Source: Epilithonimonas hispanica
Lineage (GTDB): Bacteria > Bacteroidota > Bacteroidia > Flavobacteriales > Weeksellaceae
NCBI RefSeq assembly: GCF_003385395.1
Contig: NZ_QNUG01000032.1
Location: 1 to 39,826, forward strand
Length of the DNA: 39,826 nucleotides
Direction: 5' to 3'
Of the stretch, positions 31,035 to 39,756 are shown in pieces; the stretch's first letter is position 1; the number at the start of each line of letters is the position of its first letter. Made by a program: the position numbers and the translations under genes. The notes below the pieces were generated by a model. That model did no database searches, was not told the DNA's origin, and saw nothing but the letters and a program-made list of their open reading frames with translations.

Positions 31035-34000
31035 GTGAAGAAAAATATTTACCTTTATAAATTAACCCTTCTTTTTTTAGTTTTTGTTGGTTTTACAAAC
31101 GTTTTTGCTCAAGAAAAACCATCCGATAGTTTGATTAGCGTAAGGACTGATTTTAGTCTGGCAGATCCTATCAGATATGAGGCATATTACGATATTGAGG
31201 CAGCAATGTATTACCTTTATCCAAAGGTTGGGAACACTGTTGTAGGCGCTCCCATTGCAATGACGTTTGAAGAATACAAAAACTACACCATGCAGAATAA
31301 TCTTCGTTCTTATTACGAAGAAAAATCTCTTTTGAATGATCTTGGACGTAGAAAAGATCAGACCGATGCCAAGAAAAAAGGATTAATTCCATCTGTTACT
31401 ATTAAAAACAAAATGTTCGAAAACATATTTGGAAGTAACAAAATCGAGTTGATTCCACAAGGTTTTGCTTCTTTTGATTTAGGCGTTTTATCTCAGAAAA
31501 TAGACAATCCAATGATTCTTCCGCAGAACAGAAAAAGTTTTGCAATCAATATCCAACAAAGGATTCAATTAGGAATTACCGGTAAAGTAGGAGAAAATCT
31601 CCAGTTGAAAGCCAACTACGATACCCAAAGTGGTTTTGCTTTTGAAAACCGTATGAATATGGTTTGGCAAGCGAAAGGAACTTGGAAAGATCTTATGAAC
31701 AAAGGTCTTAATGAAAAAGGACAAGATCCGGAAGATAAAATCATCAAAAGGGTAGAAGTGGGTAACATCAGTATGCCGTTATCTACAAGTTTGATCCGAG
31801 GATCACAGTCATTATTCGGTCTTAAAACAGAATTCCAGTTGGGTAAAACAACAGGAACTCTCGTATTTTCCCAGCAACAAGGTGAAGCTAAAACAATTGT
31901 TGCACAAGGAGGAGGAACAATGAGTACCTTCAAAATAAACGCTATTGATTATGAAGATAATCAGCACTACTTTTTAGGGCATTACTTCTTAGATAATTAT
32001 AATACGGCATTAGAAAACTATCCATTGATTAATTCCAGAATTAACATTACGAGGATGGAAGTTTATGTTTTGGATCAAGGTGGTGCTAATCTTGAGAGTC
32101 AGAAACCTATTGTTGGGATTAGAGATTTGGGAGAAGCTCAAGGTGTTACCCCAAGCAATACAAATAATGGTTTGTATAACCAGATTTCTGCTACTCTTGG
32201 TAGTACTAGAGATGTTACTGCTGCAAATAATACCTTGGCTGGAAGATCTTTCCCTAACTCTCAAGGAACACCTGAACCTTATGTTTCCGGTGAGCAGTTT
32301 ATTACTAATGTTAAAGCAAGAAGACTTACAACATCAGAGTATAAATTCAATTCGCAATTAGGATATATTTCATTAAATCAAAGGCTTAATGATAACCAGT
32401 TCTTGGCAGTATCGTATTCATATACTATCAATGGATCTAGTACGGTTTATAAAGTAGGAGAATTCTCTGAAGAAAATCCGGCGCTAATTACGAAACTATT
32501 AAAATCGAATTCCAAGAATACGACAACATCACCAATGTGGGATTTGATGATGAAGAATATCTATTCTCTTAATACAAGTCAGATCCAAGCGCAAGACTTC
32601 TTGTTGAATGTTTATTACAAAGATCAAAACTCTGGTGGGAAAGTGAATTATCTTCCAGGAGCAACATATAATAACGGAACACCTGCTGATAGCAATTTAT
32701 TAAGATTATTCAACTGGGATCGATTGAATGTTAATGGAGATTCACAAAATAATGCTGATGGAACCAAAGGTGATGGTGTATTCGATTTTGTTAATGGAAT
32801 CACTGTAGATGCAGAAAATGGGAAATTAATATTTACAAAATCAAAACCTTTCGTTGATTATTTAAGTGGCATTATTGCTAATCCAGAACCTGATAAATCC
32901 CGTTTCTTAATCAAAGATCTTTATACAAAATTTAAAGCAAGTCTTCCTCAAGAGCAACGTTATACAATAGAAGGACGCTACAAGGGTACTCAAGGTCAAG
33001 GGATTTCTCTTGGCGCTATCAACGTTCCGCAAGGTTCTGTGAAAGTTACTGCCAATGGAGCTCAATTGGTAGAAGGTGTAGATTATACAGTTGATTATAT
33101 GCTGGGAACAGTTAATATCATCAATGAAACTGTAAAACAATCCGGGCAAGCAATCAATATTTCATTAGAAAACCAATTGACATTTAATACTCAGAGAAAG
33201 AGTTTCTGGGGACTTAATTTGGAGAGGAAATTCAATGAGCATTTGACGGTTGGAGCAACTGTTGTCAATTATTCCGAAAGACCATTGACTCAAAAAGTTA
33301 ACTTTGGTCAGGAAGCTGTTAGTAACACAATGGCTGGTTTCAATATTATGTATAATAATGAGCTACCATTCTTAACAAGATTGACAGATAAAATACCATT
33401 TGTAAATACAGAAGCGCCATCCAATCTTAATTTTAAGGCCGAAGGTGCATACCTAATTCCTGGACAAAGTAAAGGGATTAATGATCAATCTTATATTGAT
33501 GACTTTGAGCAGACGACTTCCAAAATTTCTTTAAAAGAACCAGCAACTTGGAGCTTAGCTTCTCGTCCAGAGAATAATAAAAACGATCCTGCAGTTTTTC
33601 CACAAACTGTTAATAATGATGATCTTAGAAGTGGAAATGGTAGAGGACTTTTATCTTGGTACACGATTGATCCTAGATTCTATGGTGTTGGGGGAAATGC
33701 GCCAAATGGAATCAATGCTGCAACACTTTCCAATTTTGCATCAAGAAGAGTGCAAATGAGAGAGCTTTATAACAACAGAGATTATGTTGCGGGAGAGCAA
33801 ACGCTTCTTAATACTTTTGATATAACTTACTATCCTCAGGAAAGAGGTCCATACAACGTTAATCCAAATACTGAGTTAACATCCCAAAGATGGGCAGGAC
33901 TTATGAGACCAATTTCTGTAACCAACTTCATCACATCCAACATCGATTATGTTGAGTTCTGGTTGCAAGATCCACACGCTGATGGAAATACTTTGGGAAG

Positions 34001-37000
34001 TGATCCAAAACTATTACTACAATTAGGAAACGTTTCCGAAGATGTACTGAAAGATGGTAAACTTCAATATGAAAATGGACTACCTACAGCAAGTACAGTT
34101 ACTAATACATCTAGTACAAATTGGGGAAATCAGCCAAGTCAATTCCCGATTCTTTATGCTTTCTCAACAGAAGGTGATGAGAGAGCTCAGCAGGATCTTG
34201 GGTATGATGGTCTTAATGGAACACAGGAACAGGAAAAATTCGGAGTTAGCTTTGTGAATCCAGTTACCAATGAGTTAGATCCAGCTTCTGATAACTTTGT
34301 GTTTTATATGTCAGATCAGTTTCAGGGAGATCTAGCTTCATCTTTGACAGAGCGTTATAAATATTTCCGAGGCCCAGAAGGGAACTCTGCTGCTAATACT
34401 TTGGAGGTAGCAACGCAAACCCCAGATGCGGAAGATGTGAACAGAGATTATAATCTGGATCAGACAGAAAACTATAACCAATATACAATTGATCTTTCGC
34501 CTGCAAGTATGGTTTTGGGTCAGAACAAGATTGTAGATGTAAAAGAAGTAGATGTTACATTTGAGAACGGACAATCCAAAAAAGTAAAATGGTATCTATT
34601 CAGAGTACCAGTAGCAAATTATGATGATAATACAATGGTAGAAGGTTCAGACGAATCTGTTCTATATAATGTAAGATTTGCAAGACTATTAATGAAAGGT
34701 TTTGATCAGACATCTACACTTAGATTTGGATCTTTGGATCTTGTAAGATCAGATTGGAGAAAATATACTAAAAATTTAACAGCAATCGGTACGGTAGATG
34801 AAGGAAATATAGATCAAGATAATTCTAATTTCGATATTGGGAGTGTTAATCTTGAGGAAAATGCATTAGGAACTCCTCCATATGTTTTGCCTCCAGGAAT
34901 TGACAGACAAGTATTGAGCGGAAATGCTGGTGCACAAAGACAAAACGAATCTTCATTATATATGAAGGCGACAGGACTTACAACTTCCAAAGGTGTTTTC
35001 AAAAATACTAGCTTGGATATGCGTCGTTACAAAAAGTTACAATTGTTTGTACACGCAGAAGACTTGAATAATCCAAATGTTGTAAATCCAGATAAAGATG
35101 CAAAATTCTTTATCCGTTTTGGAACCGATGCGACAGACAATTATTACGAATATGAAGCAGCACTTAATTATACTGCTAAAAATGCAACATCGCAATTAGA
35201 TATTTGGCCAACAGATAACAATGTAGATCTTGAGGTTGAAAATTTTGTCAATGGGAAATTGAAAAGAGATGAATTACTAAGGGCAAATACTGCTGATATT
35301 GCTATTGATAAAAGATATTTATATCAAGATTATGGTGACGATAATAAAAAAATCTATATAAAAGGGCGACCTAGTATTGGAAACATTACGACAATTATGA
35401 TTGGTGTGCGTAATGAGGTTGAAGCAATGAAAGGAAATAAAAAAGCCTCTGCAAAAGATCTAATACTTTGGGTAAACGAAATCCGTCTATCAGAAATCGA
35501 GAATAAAGGTGGATATGCAGGTAATGCAAGTCTTAACTTCAACTTGGGAGATTTTGCAATGGTGAATGCGAATGCTTCTTATGCTTCGGTAGGATTTGGA
35601 GCGATAGATCAGAAACCATCAGAGAGATCTCAGGATGACAACTCTGCTTTCAGTATCAATACAACTGTTAATGTAGATAAGTTCTTACCAGAAAAAGTAG
35701 GAATGAAAATTCCGTTGAACTATTCTTATACACAGACAATGACCAATCCAAAGTACAATCCTTTGGATAATGATGTAGAACTTTCCAAAGCTCCAAATCA
35801 GGACGAGCTGAAAAAAGTCGTGAGTACATACACACAACAAAGAAGCATCGGTGTTGTGAATATGAGAAAAGAGAGAATGAATCCGGATAAAAAACCGAAA
35901 TTCTATGATGTAGAAAACCTTAGTGTAACAGCCATTTATAATGATGATTTCTACCGTGATGTTTACACAAAACGTAACTACAAGCAATATCTGAAAGGTT
36001 ATGTAGAGTATAACTATACTTTCAAACCGTATGTTTTGAAACCGTTTAACAAAATGGTTAGCGATACTGCTAAGTCTTATAAATATCTGAGATGGATCAA
36101 AGAATTTAATTTCAATCCAGTTCCGACAAGATTATCTTTCAGAACCATCTTGGACAGAAATTATAATGAATTGGAGTATAGAAATGTGGATGCCTTACTT
36201 TCCGGTAATGGAGGTTCGGATTTCGAAACAATCAGAAACAGAAACTTCTTCTTCGGATGGCAGTATAGTTTAGGATTTAATTTTACTAAGTCTTTGAAAT
36301 TGGAAATCAATTCTGAAACAAAAACTTTGAATGATCAAGTGGATGTGAACTCTATGAACAATCGTTCGATCTTTGGAAATCCTTTCCGAGCTGGTCGTCC
36401 AGTATTGTACAACCACAGAGCGCAGTTGAACTATAGATTACCGTTTGAATATTTCCCATATTTGGATTTCATCAATGCAGAACTTAGTTATCAGTTCCAA
36501 TACAACTGGAATGCAAGATCTACAGCTTCGAGATTAGAGACCGAAAATCTAGGAAACCTTTCTCAGAATACCAATGCAATAGTTGCAACATCTACGGTTG
36601 ATATCCCAAGGTTCTTTGGTAAGTTTAATTATTTCAAGAAGATTTCTGAAACAATGCAGAAACGTCGCCAGGAGATAGATTCTCTTAATAATGTTTATAA
36701 TACAGCATATACTAAGAAGAATAGCAGATTCAAATTCAAGAGTTATAAATTCAAGAATAAATTGAAGCCACTTCAGGCTGTAGCTTATGCGTTGACATCT
36801 TTCAAACAATTGGACTTTAATTATAATGAAAGTAATGGAACCGTCTTGCCAGGTTTATTATCTGCACCTAACTTCTATGGCTATGGACAGACACTTGGTG
36901 GTCCAACCATTGGGTTCTTGCTCGGTTCTCAATCTGATATCAGAAGAACAGTAATAGAAAACGGTTGGGTTTCCAACTCTGAGCTCATGAGTGATGCTTA

Positions 37001-38135
37001 TTCTGAGCTTAATAGTAGAACACTTACGGGTAATTTGCAGGTGATGCCAGCGAATGACCTTAGAATAGATTTCAATGTATTGCAAACTTACAGTAGAAAT
37101 TATGTTCAGGGTGGTTATAATGTTTACCGAGTGAATGAGCTGGAAGACTACCGTGGTTACAGAGATGCTTTTGGAACGGAGCTTATTACTTATTCCAACA
37201 CCGCTTGGTCCTTTAATACGGCTTTCAAAGATGGAGCAGCACTTTATCAGTCCATCAAAGATAATGCATTGGCAATTTCTCAGCAGTATGTTGGAGTAAG
37301 AGATAGAGAAGGCTACACAGCGGGTTATTCAATTAGTAATTCTTATGTGTTAATTCCAGCATTCAGAGCAGCGATAGAAGGCAAGTCTCCAAAACAAATG
37401 AGTAATCCTACCAGAGCAAAAGCACCTCTGCCAAACTGGAAAGTAGTTTATTCTGGACTTAGAAATCTACCAATTATCAACAGCAAGTTCTCTAAGTTTG
37501 ATGTACTACATTCTTATGTTTCTACATTCACAATGTCGGGGGTTCAGTCTAGTATAGATTATTACAACAGAGATTTGACAAATTCGGAAACCGCTTATGA
37601 CTCCAATGGAAATTTGTATAATCCATATACATTCTCGCAAGTTGGTTATACAGAATCATTCTATCCATTAATTGGTTTTGATGTAACGATGAGGAATAAT
37701 ATGCAGTTCCGTTTCAATTATAACAGAGATAGAACTTACATTTTAGGATTAGTAAATACGACACTAACAGAGGAAGCAGGAAATGAATTTGTAGTTGGTT
37801 ACGGCTACATCTTGAAAGATCTTAAGATTCGTCTTAATTATCAAGGTACCGCTAGAAATATCAAAAGTGACCTTAATATGAGATTAGATCTATCAATGAG
37901 AGACAGCAAAACGACGATTACAAATATCTTGATAGATGATTCTCAAGTGACAGGAGGTCAAAAGATTTTTAGCTTAAAATTATCCGCGGATTATAATATG
38001 TCTCAAAATCTAAACCTGAAATTCTTCTACGATCAGATGATGACCAAATATAAGATTTCAACAGCTTTCCCATTGTCCACAACCAGAGCTGGTATTACAG
38101 CAACGTTGACATTTGGAGGATCAGGAACCAATTAA
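31035..38135 (+). CDS. sprA: Cell-surface protein SprA, T9SS outer-membrane translocon
   Basis: A 2366-residue outer-membrane protein, the translocon of the type IX secretion system; in F. johnsoniae SprA is a very large beta-barrel of about 2400 residues also required for gliding. Signal peptide 1-25 (VGFTNVFAQ) follows a GTG start. Two SprA_N-type regions are expected in the N-terminal half and middle; the later part is beta-strand-rich with many aromatic and Asn residues, ending in a strand TAGITATLTFGGSG. Follows ruvA without a strong terminator (a short hairpin at 30993-31017 lacks a T-run) and ends at a terminator. Two likely clients in this window carry T9SS sorting domains. No frameshift is seen. 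Confidence 0.97.
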   Translation: MKKNIYLYKLTLLFLVFVGFTNVFAQEKPSDSLISVRTDFSLADPIRYEAYYDIEAAMYYLYPKVGNTVVGAPIAMTFEEYKNYTMQNNLRSYYEEKSLLNDLGRRKDQTDAKKKGLIPSVTIKNKMFENIFGSNKIELIPQGFASFDLGVLSQKIDNPMILPQNRKSFAINIQQRIQLGITGKVGENLQLKANYDTQSGFAFENRMNMVWQAKGTWKDLMNKGLNEKGQDPEDKIIKRVEVGNISMPLSTSLIRGSQSLFGLKTEFQLGKTTGTLVFSQQQGEAKTIVAQGGGTMSTFKINAIDYEDNQHYFLGHYFLDNYNTALENYPLINSRINITRMEVYVLDQGGANLESQKPIVGIRDLGEAQGVTPSNTNNGLYNQISATLGSTRDVTAANNTLAGRSFPNSQGTPEPYVSGEQFITNVKARRLTTSEYKFNSQLGYISLNQRLNDNQFLAVSYSYTINGSSTVYKVGEFSEENPALITKLLKSNSKNTTTSPMWDLMMKNIYSLNTSQIQAQDFLLNVYYKDQNSGGKVNYLPGATYNNGTPADSNLLRLFNWDRLNVNGDSQNNADGTKGDGVFDFVNGITVDAENGKLIFTKSKPFVDYLSGIIANPEPDKSRFLIKDLYTKFKASLPQEQRYTIEGRYKGTQGQGISLGAINVPQGSVKVTANGAQLVEGVDYTVDYMLGTVNIINETVKQSGQAINISLENQLTFNTQRKSFWGLNLERKFNEHLTVGATVVNYSERPLTQKVNFGQEAVSNTMAGFNIMYNNELPFLTRLTDKIPFVNTEAPSNLNFKAEGAYLIPGQSKGINDQSYIDDFEQTTSKISLKEPATWSLASRPENNKNDPAVFPQTVNNDDLRSGNGRGLLSWYTIDPRFYGVGGNAPNGINAATLSNFASRRVQMRELYNNRDYVAGEQTLLNTFDITYYPQERGPYNVNPNTELTSQRWAGLMRPISVTNFITSNIDYVEFWLQDPHADGNTLGSDPKLLLQLGNVSEDVLKDGKLQYENGLPTASTVTNTSSTNWGNQPSQFPILYAFSTEGDERAQQDLGYDGLNGTQEQEKFGVSFVNPVTNELDPASDNFVFYMSDQFQGDLASSLTERYKYFRGPEGNSAANTLEVATQTPDAEDVNRDYNLDQTENYNQYTIDLSPASMVLGQNKIVDVKEVDVTFENGQSKKVKWYLFRVPVANYDDNTMVEGSDESVLYNVRFARLLMKGFDQTSTLRFGSLDLVRSDWRKYTKNLTAIGTVDEGNIDQDNSNFDIGSVNLEENALGTPPYVLPPGIDRQVLSGNAGAQRQNESSLYMKATGLTTSKGVFKNTSLDMRRYKKLQLFVHAEDLNNPNVVNPDKDAKFFIRFGTDATDNYYEYEAALNYTAKNATSQLDIWPTDNNVDLEVENFVNGKLKRDELLRANTADIAIDKRYLYQDYGDDNKKIYIKGRPSIGNITTIMIGVRNEVEAMKGNKKASAKDLILWVNEIRLSEIENKGGYAGNASLNFNLGDFAMVNANASYASVGFGAIDQKPSERSQDDNSAFSINTTVNVDKFLPEKVGMKIPLNYSYTQTMTNPKYNPLDNDVELSKAPNQDELKKVVSTYTQQRSIGVVNMRKERMNPDKKPKFYDVENLSVTAIYNDDFYRDVYTKRNYKQYLKGYVEYNYTFKPYVLKPFNKMVSDTAKSYKYLRWIKEFNFNPVPTRLSFRTILDRNYNELEYRNVDALLSGNGGSDFETIRNRNFFFGWQYSLGFNFTKSLKLEINSETKTLNDQVDVNSMNNRSIFGNPFRAGRPVLYNHRAQLNYRLPFEYFPYLDFINAELSYQFQYNWNARSTASRLETENLGNLSQNTNAIVATSTVDIPRFFGKFNYFKKISETMQKRRQEIDSLNNVYNTAYTKKNSRFKFKSYKFKNKLKPLQAVAYALTSFKQLDFNYNESNGTVLPGLLSAPNFYGYGQTLGGPTIGFLLGSQSDIRRTVIENGWVSNSELMSDAYSELNSRTLTGNLQVMPANDLRIDFNVLQTYSRNYVQGGYNVYRVNELEDYRGYRDAFGTELITYSNTAWSFNTAFKDGAALYQSIKDNALAISQQYVGVRDREGYTAGYSISNSYVLIPAFRAAIEGKSPKQMSNPTRAKAPLPNWKVVYSGLRNLPIINSKFSKFDVLHSYVSTFTMSGVQSSIDYYNRDLTNSETAYDSNGNLYNPYTFSQVGYTESFYPLIGFDVTMRNNMQFRFNYNRDRTYILGLVNTTLTEEAGNEFVVGYGYILKDLKIRLNYQGTARNIKSDLNMRLDLSMRDSKTTITNILIDDSQVTGGQKIFSLKLSADYNMSQNLNLKFFYDQMMTKYKISTAFPLSTTRAGITATLTFGGSGTN

Positions 38136-38165
38136 TAAAGATTAAAAACAATTTAATCTAGTACC

Positions 38166-38201
38166 AAAAAAGAGTAAGCAATTTTGTTTACTCTTTTTTT
38201 T
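38166..38201 (+). terminator. Terminator after sprA
   Basis: AAAAGAGTAA (38168-38177) pairs with TTTACTCTTTT (38187-38197) over a loop with GCAATTTTG, followed by T's to 38201. Confidence 0.8.
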
Positions 38202-38220
38202 ATAATTTATTTTCATTCTA

Positions 38221-38251
38221 TTGTTATATCTTAATTATATAATTAAATTTG
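38221..38251 (+). promoter_or_regulatory. Promoter of gcvH
   Basis: TTG at 38221-38223, 20-base spacer, TAAATTTG at 38244-38251. The start codon at 38272 is 20 bases downstream. Confidence 0.75.
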
Positions 38252-38271
38252 CCTAAATCTAATTAAAAGAA

Positions 38272-38649
38272 ATGAACACACCATCAGAACTAAAGTACAC
38301 CAAAGATCACGAGTGGATTAAAGTAGAAGGCGACACTGCAACAATCGGGATTACAGATTATGCCCAAGGAGAATTGGGAGATATCGTTTTCGTAGATGTA
38401 GATACAGTGGATGAAGATCTTAACGAAGGCGACGTTTTTGGAAGCGTGGAAGCAGTGAAAACAGTTTCCGATCTTTTCCTTCCTATTGCTGGAACAGTTT
38501 TAGAACTGAACGCAGATTTAGAAGATCAACCAGAATTGTTGAATACAGATCCTTATGGAAAAGGCTGGATCATCAAACTGAAGATTTCTGACACTGCCGA
38601 TTTTGAAAAATTATTATCAGCAGAGCAATATCAAGAAGTTGTTGGATAA
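38272..38649 (+). CDS. gcvH: Glycine cleavage system H protein
   Basis: A 125-residue lipoyl carrier of the glycine cleavage complex. The lipoylation site is K63 in [12 protein letters not shown]; the N-terminus [14 protein letters not shown] and the GYxxPI-like LPIAG motif are standard. Other gcv genes are not in the window. Its own promoter; the VanZ-like gene starts within its last codons. Confidence 0.96.
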   Translation: MNTPSELKYTKDHEWIKVEGDTATIGITDYAQGELGDIVFVDVDTVDEDLNEGDVFGSVEAVKTVSDLFLPIAGTVLELNADLEDQPELLNTDPYGKGWIIKLKISDTADFEKLLSAEQYQEVVG

Positions 38650-39010
38650 TCTAATTAAAAAATATAGTAAGATCACATTGCCCATTTATTGGGCATTTCT
38701 TACTTATATGCTATTACGTCCGGGCATAGAAAATAAAGAATATTCCTTTATGTTCAAACATATAGACAAGGTGATTCACTTTTCTATATTCTTTCTTCTT
38801 GGATTTCTCTTTCGTGTTCGTTTTCCCAAAACCACACTTTTATACTTTTTCCTAATTCTCATTTCCTACGCATTACTTACCGAGATTCTCCAAGACGTAA
38901 TGAAGTTGGGAAGATCACTAGAAGTTTTAGACGCTGTTGCAGATACTTTAGGTTTATCACTTTCATTCTATATATATAACAGGTATGAAAAATTCCAAAA
39001 CCGAATCTAA
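38642..39010 (+). CDS. VanZ-like family membrane protein
   Basis: A 122-residue protein with about four membrane helices and the VanZ-like features [16 protein letters not shown] and the acidic/aromatic [25 protein letters not shown] segment (VanZ family, teicoplanin-resistance-type name only; function unknown here). I start it at TTG 38642, overlapping the gcvH stop by 8 bases, because the open frame upstream lies wholly within gcvH. Translational coupling to gcvH is likely. Confidence 0.78.
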   Translation: MDNLIKKYSKITLPIYWAFLTYMLLRPGIENKEYSFMFKHIDKVIHFSIFFLLGFLFRVRFPKTTLLYFFLILISYALLTEILQDVMKLGRSLEVLDAVADTLGLSLSFYIYNRYEKFQNRI

Positions 39011-39030
39011 AATTATTATCATCCAGAAAA

Positions 39031-39066
39031 AAAATCTGTACAATCTACTCAAATCTGCGAGAAACT
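39031..39066 (+). repeat. Short dispersed repeat, copy 2
   Basis: AAAATCTGTA, AATC, CAAATCTG and GAGAAA occur in the same order as at 6516-6551; both lie near a degenerate GC-rich element. Confidence 0.4.
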
Positions 39067-39102
39067 AAGTACTGAATATTTAATTTACCAATTTTAAAAC
39101 TT

Positions 39103-39290
39103 AGGGCAACTGCCAAAAAAGCCATTTCTTTCCCAAAGCTATTTTTTGTCACCGGGCTATCCGCTCATATCTTTTACTTTTTGGCATAGATTATCGTTCT
39201 TCCTTAATATTACCATTCAGCAACCAATCATTTTTACACACCAAATCGAAGAAAAAGTAAAAGGATAACCGCTACTATCCCTGTCGCAAA
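39103..39290. repeat. Degenerate intergenic repeat, copy C
   Basis: Starts GGGCAACTGCC, contains CACCGGGCTATCCGCTC, an inverted repeat with TCTTTTACTTTTT mirrored by AAAAAGTAAAAGGAT, then AACCGCTACTATCCCTGTCGC. The order (GGGC, TATCCGCT, inverted repeat, AGGATAACCGCT, TATCCC, CGCAA) matches a repeat layout seen by memory in several flavobacterial genomes and at 6319 here. Confidence 0.55.
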
Positions 39291-39337
39291 TCCTATCAAA
39301 TGTAGATTTGTCAATAGCTATTAGCTATTTAACATAA

Positions 39338-39346
39338 TGTGGATAA
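39338..39346 (-). promoter_or_regulatory. DnaA-box-like site
   Basis: TGTGGATAA is the reverse complement of the consensus DnaA box TTATCCACA, a perfect 9-base match, about 110 bases upstream of the first rrn promoter. A single site can occur by chance. Confidence 0.35.
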
Positions 39347-39430
39347 CTTTAACGTATTGTGTATCTGTTTGTTTTACAGAGTATTAATTAATTTAGTTTT
39401 AAACAATTGTAAACTCATTGTTAATTCCAT

Positions 39431-39462
39431 TTGCAAGTACAGCTTTTTCTACCCTATATTTG
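39431..39462 (+). promoter_or_regulatory. Tandem promoter P1 upstream of the presumed rrn operon
   Basis: TTTG/TTG at 39430-39433, 21-base spacer, TATATTTG at 39455-39462. The predicted transcript starts with a hairpin ACCA/TGGT (39467-39470 with 39483-39486) with loop AAACGAGAGAAT, followed by AGCGCAGA. Confidence 0.7.
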
Positions 39463-39552
39463 CAGAACCAAAACGAGAGAATTGGTAGCGCAGAAGACCA
39501 TATTGATAAAGATTAAATTTTAATAAATTTATCTTCTAGGTTAAAGTTTAAT

Positions 39553-39560
39553 TATCTTTG
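39553..39560 (+). promoter_or_regulatory. Tandem promoter P2 upstream of the presumed rrn operon
   Basis: TATCTTTG matches TAnnTTTG; no good TTG at -33. It is followed by a hairpin CCCC/GGGG (39564-39567 with 39580-39583), loop AAACGAGAGTTA, then AGCGCAGA, the same layout as after P1. Confidence 0.55.
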
Positions 39561-39653
39561 CAACCCCAAACGAGAGTTAGGGGAGCGCAGATAAGGTTAA
39601 GCAAACGTAATCAAAACAATTTTCGAGTAACGAAAAAAAACTTTAAAAAAGTT

Positions 39654-39684
39654 TTGGTAGTTTGGGTAAAACTTTATACTTTTG
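39654..39684 (+). promoter_or_regulatory. Tandem promoter P3 upstream of the presumed rrn operon
   Basis: TTTTG with TTG at 39654-39656, 20-base spacer, TACTTTTG at 39677-39684. An ATCAGG/CCTGAT stem (39694-39699, 39723-39728) follows. Oriented out of the window toward the expected 16S gene. Confidence 0.75.
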
Positions 39685-39745
39685 CACTCGCAAATCAGGG
39701 ACAAGATGACAGATAAAAGATTCCTGATGATGCGAACAGAACAAA

Positions 39746-39756
39746 GTTCATTGACA
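39746..39756 (+). promoter_or_regulatory. Possible boxA-like antitermination site in an rrn leader
   Basis: GTTCATTGACA resembles rrn boxA sequences (TGTTCTTTGA type) and lies 62 bases after P3, as expected for an rRNA leader. The 16S gene itself is outside the window, so this rests on layout. Confidence 0.35.

Larger units (their letters stand above)
39011..39430. other. Gene-free region between the VanZ gene and the rrn promoters
   Basis: Holds a short dispersed repeat (39031-39066), a degenerate GC-rich element (39103-39290), a DnaA-box-like site (39338-39346) and an AATAGCTATT/AGCTATT direct repeat near 39315. No ORF of credible length. Confidence 0.6.

Noticed and set aside
38603-38641. 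Upstream start for the VanZ-like protein
   Set aside because: The extension lies wholly in gcvH in another frame; the TTG at 38642 gives a normal start overlapping only the gcvH stop.
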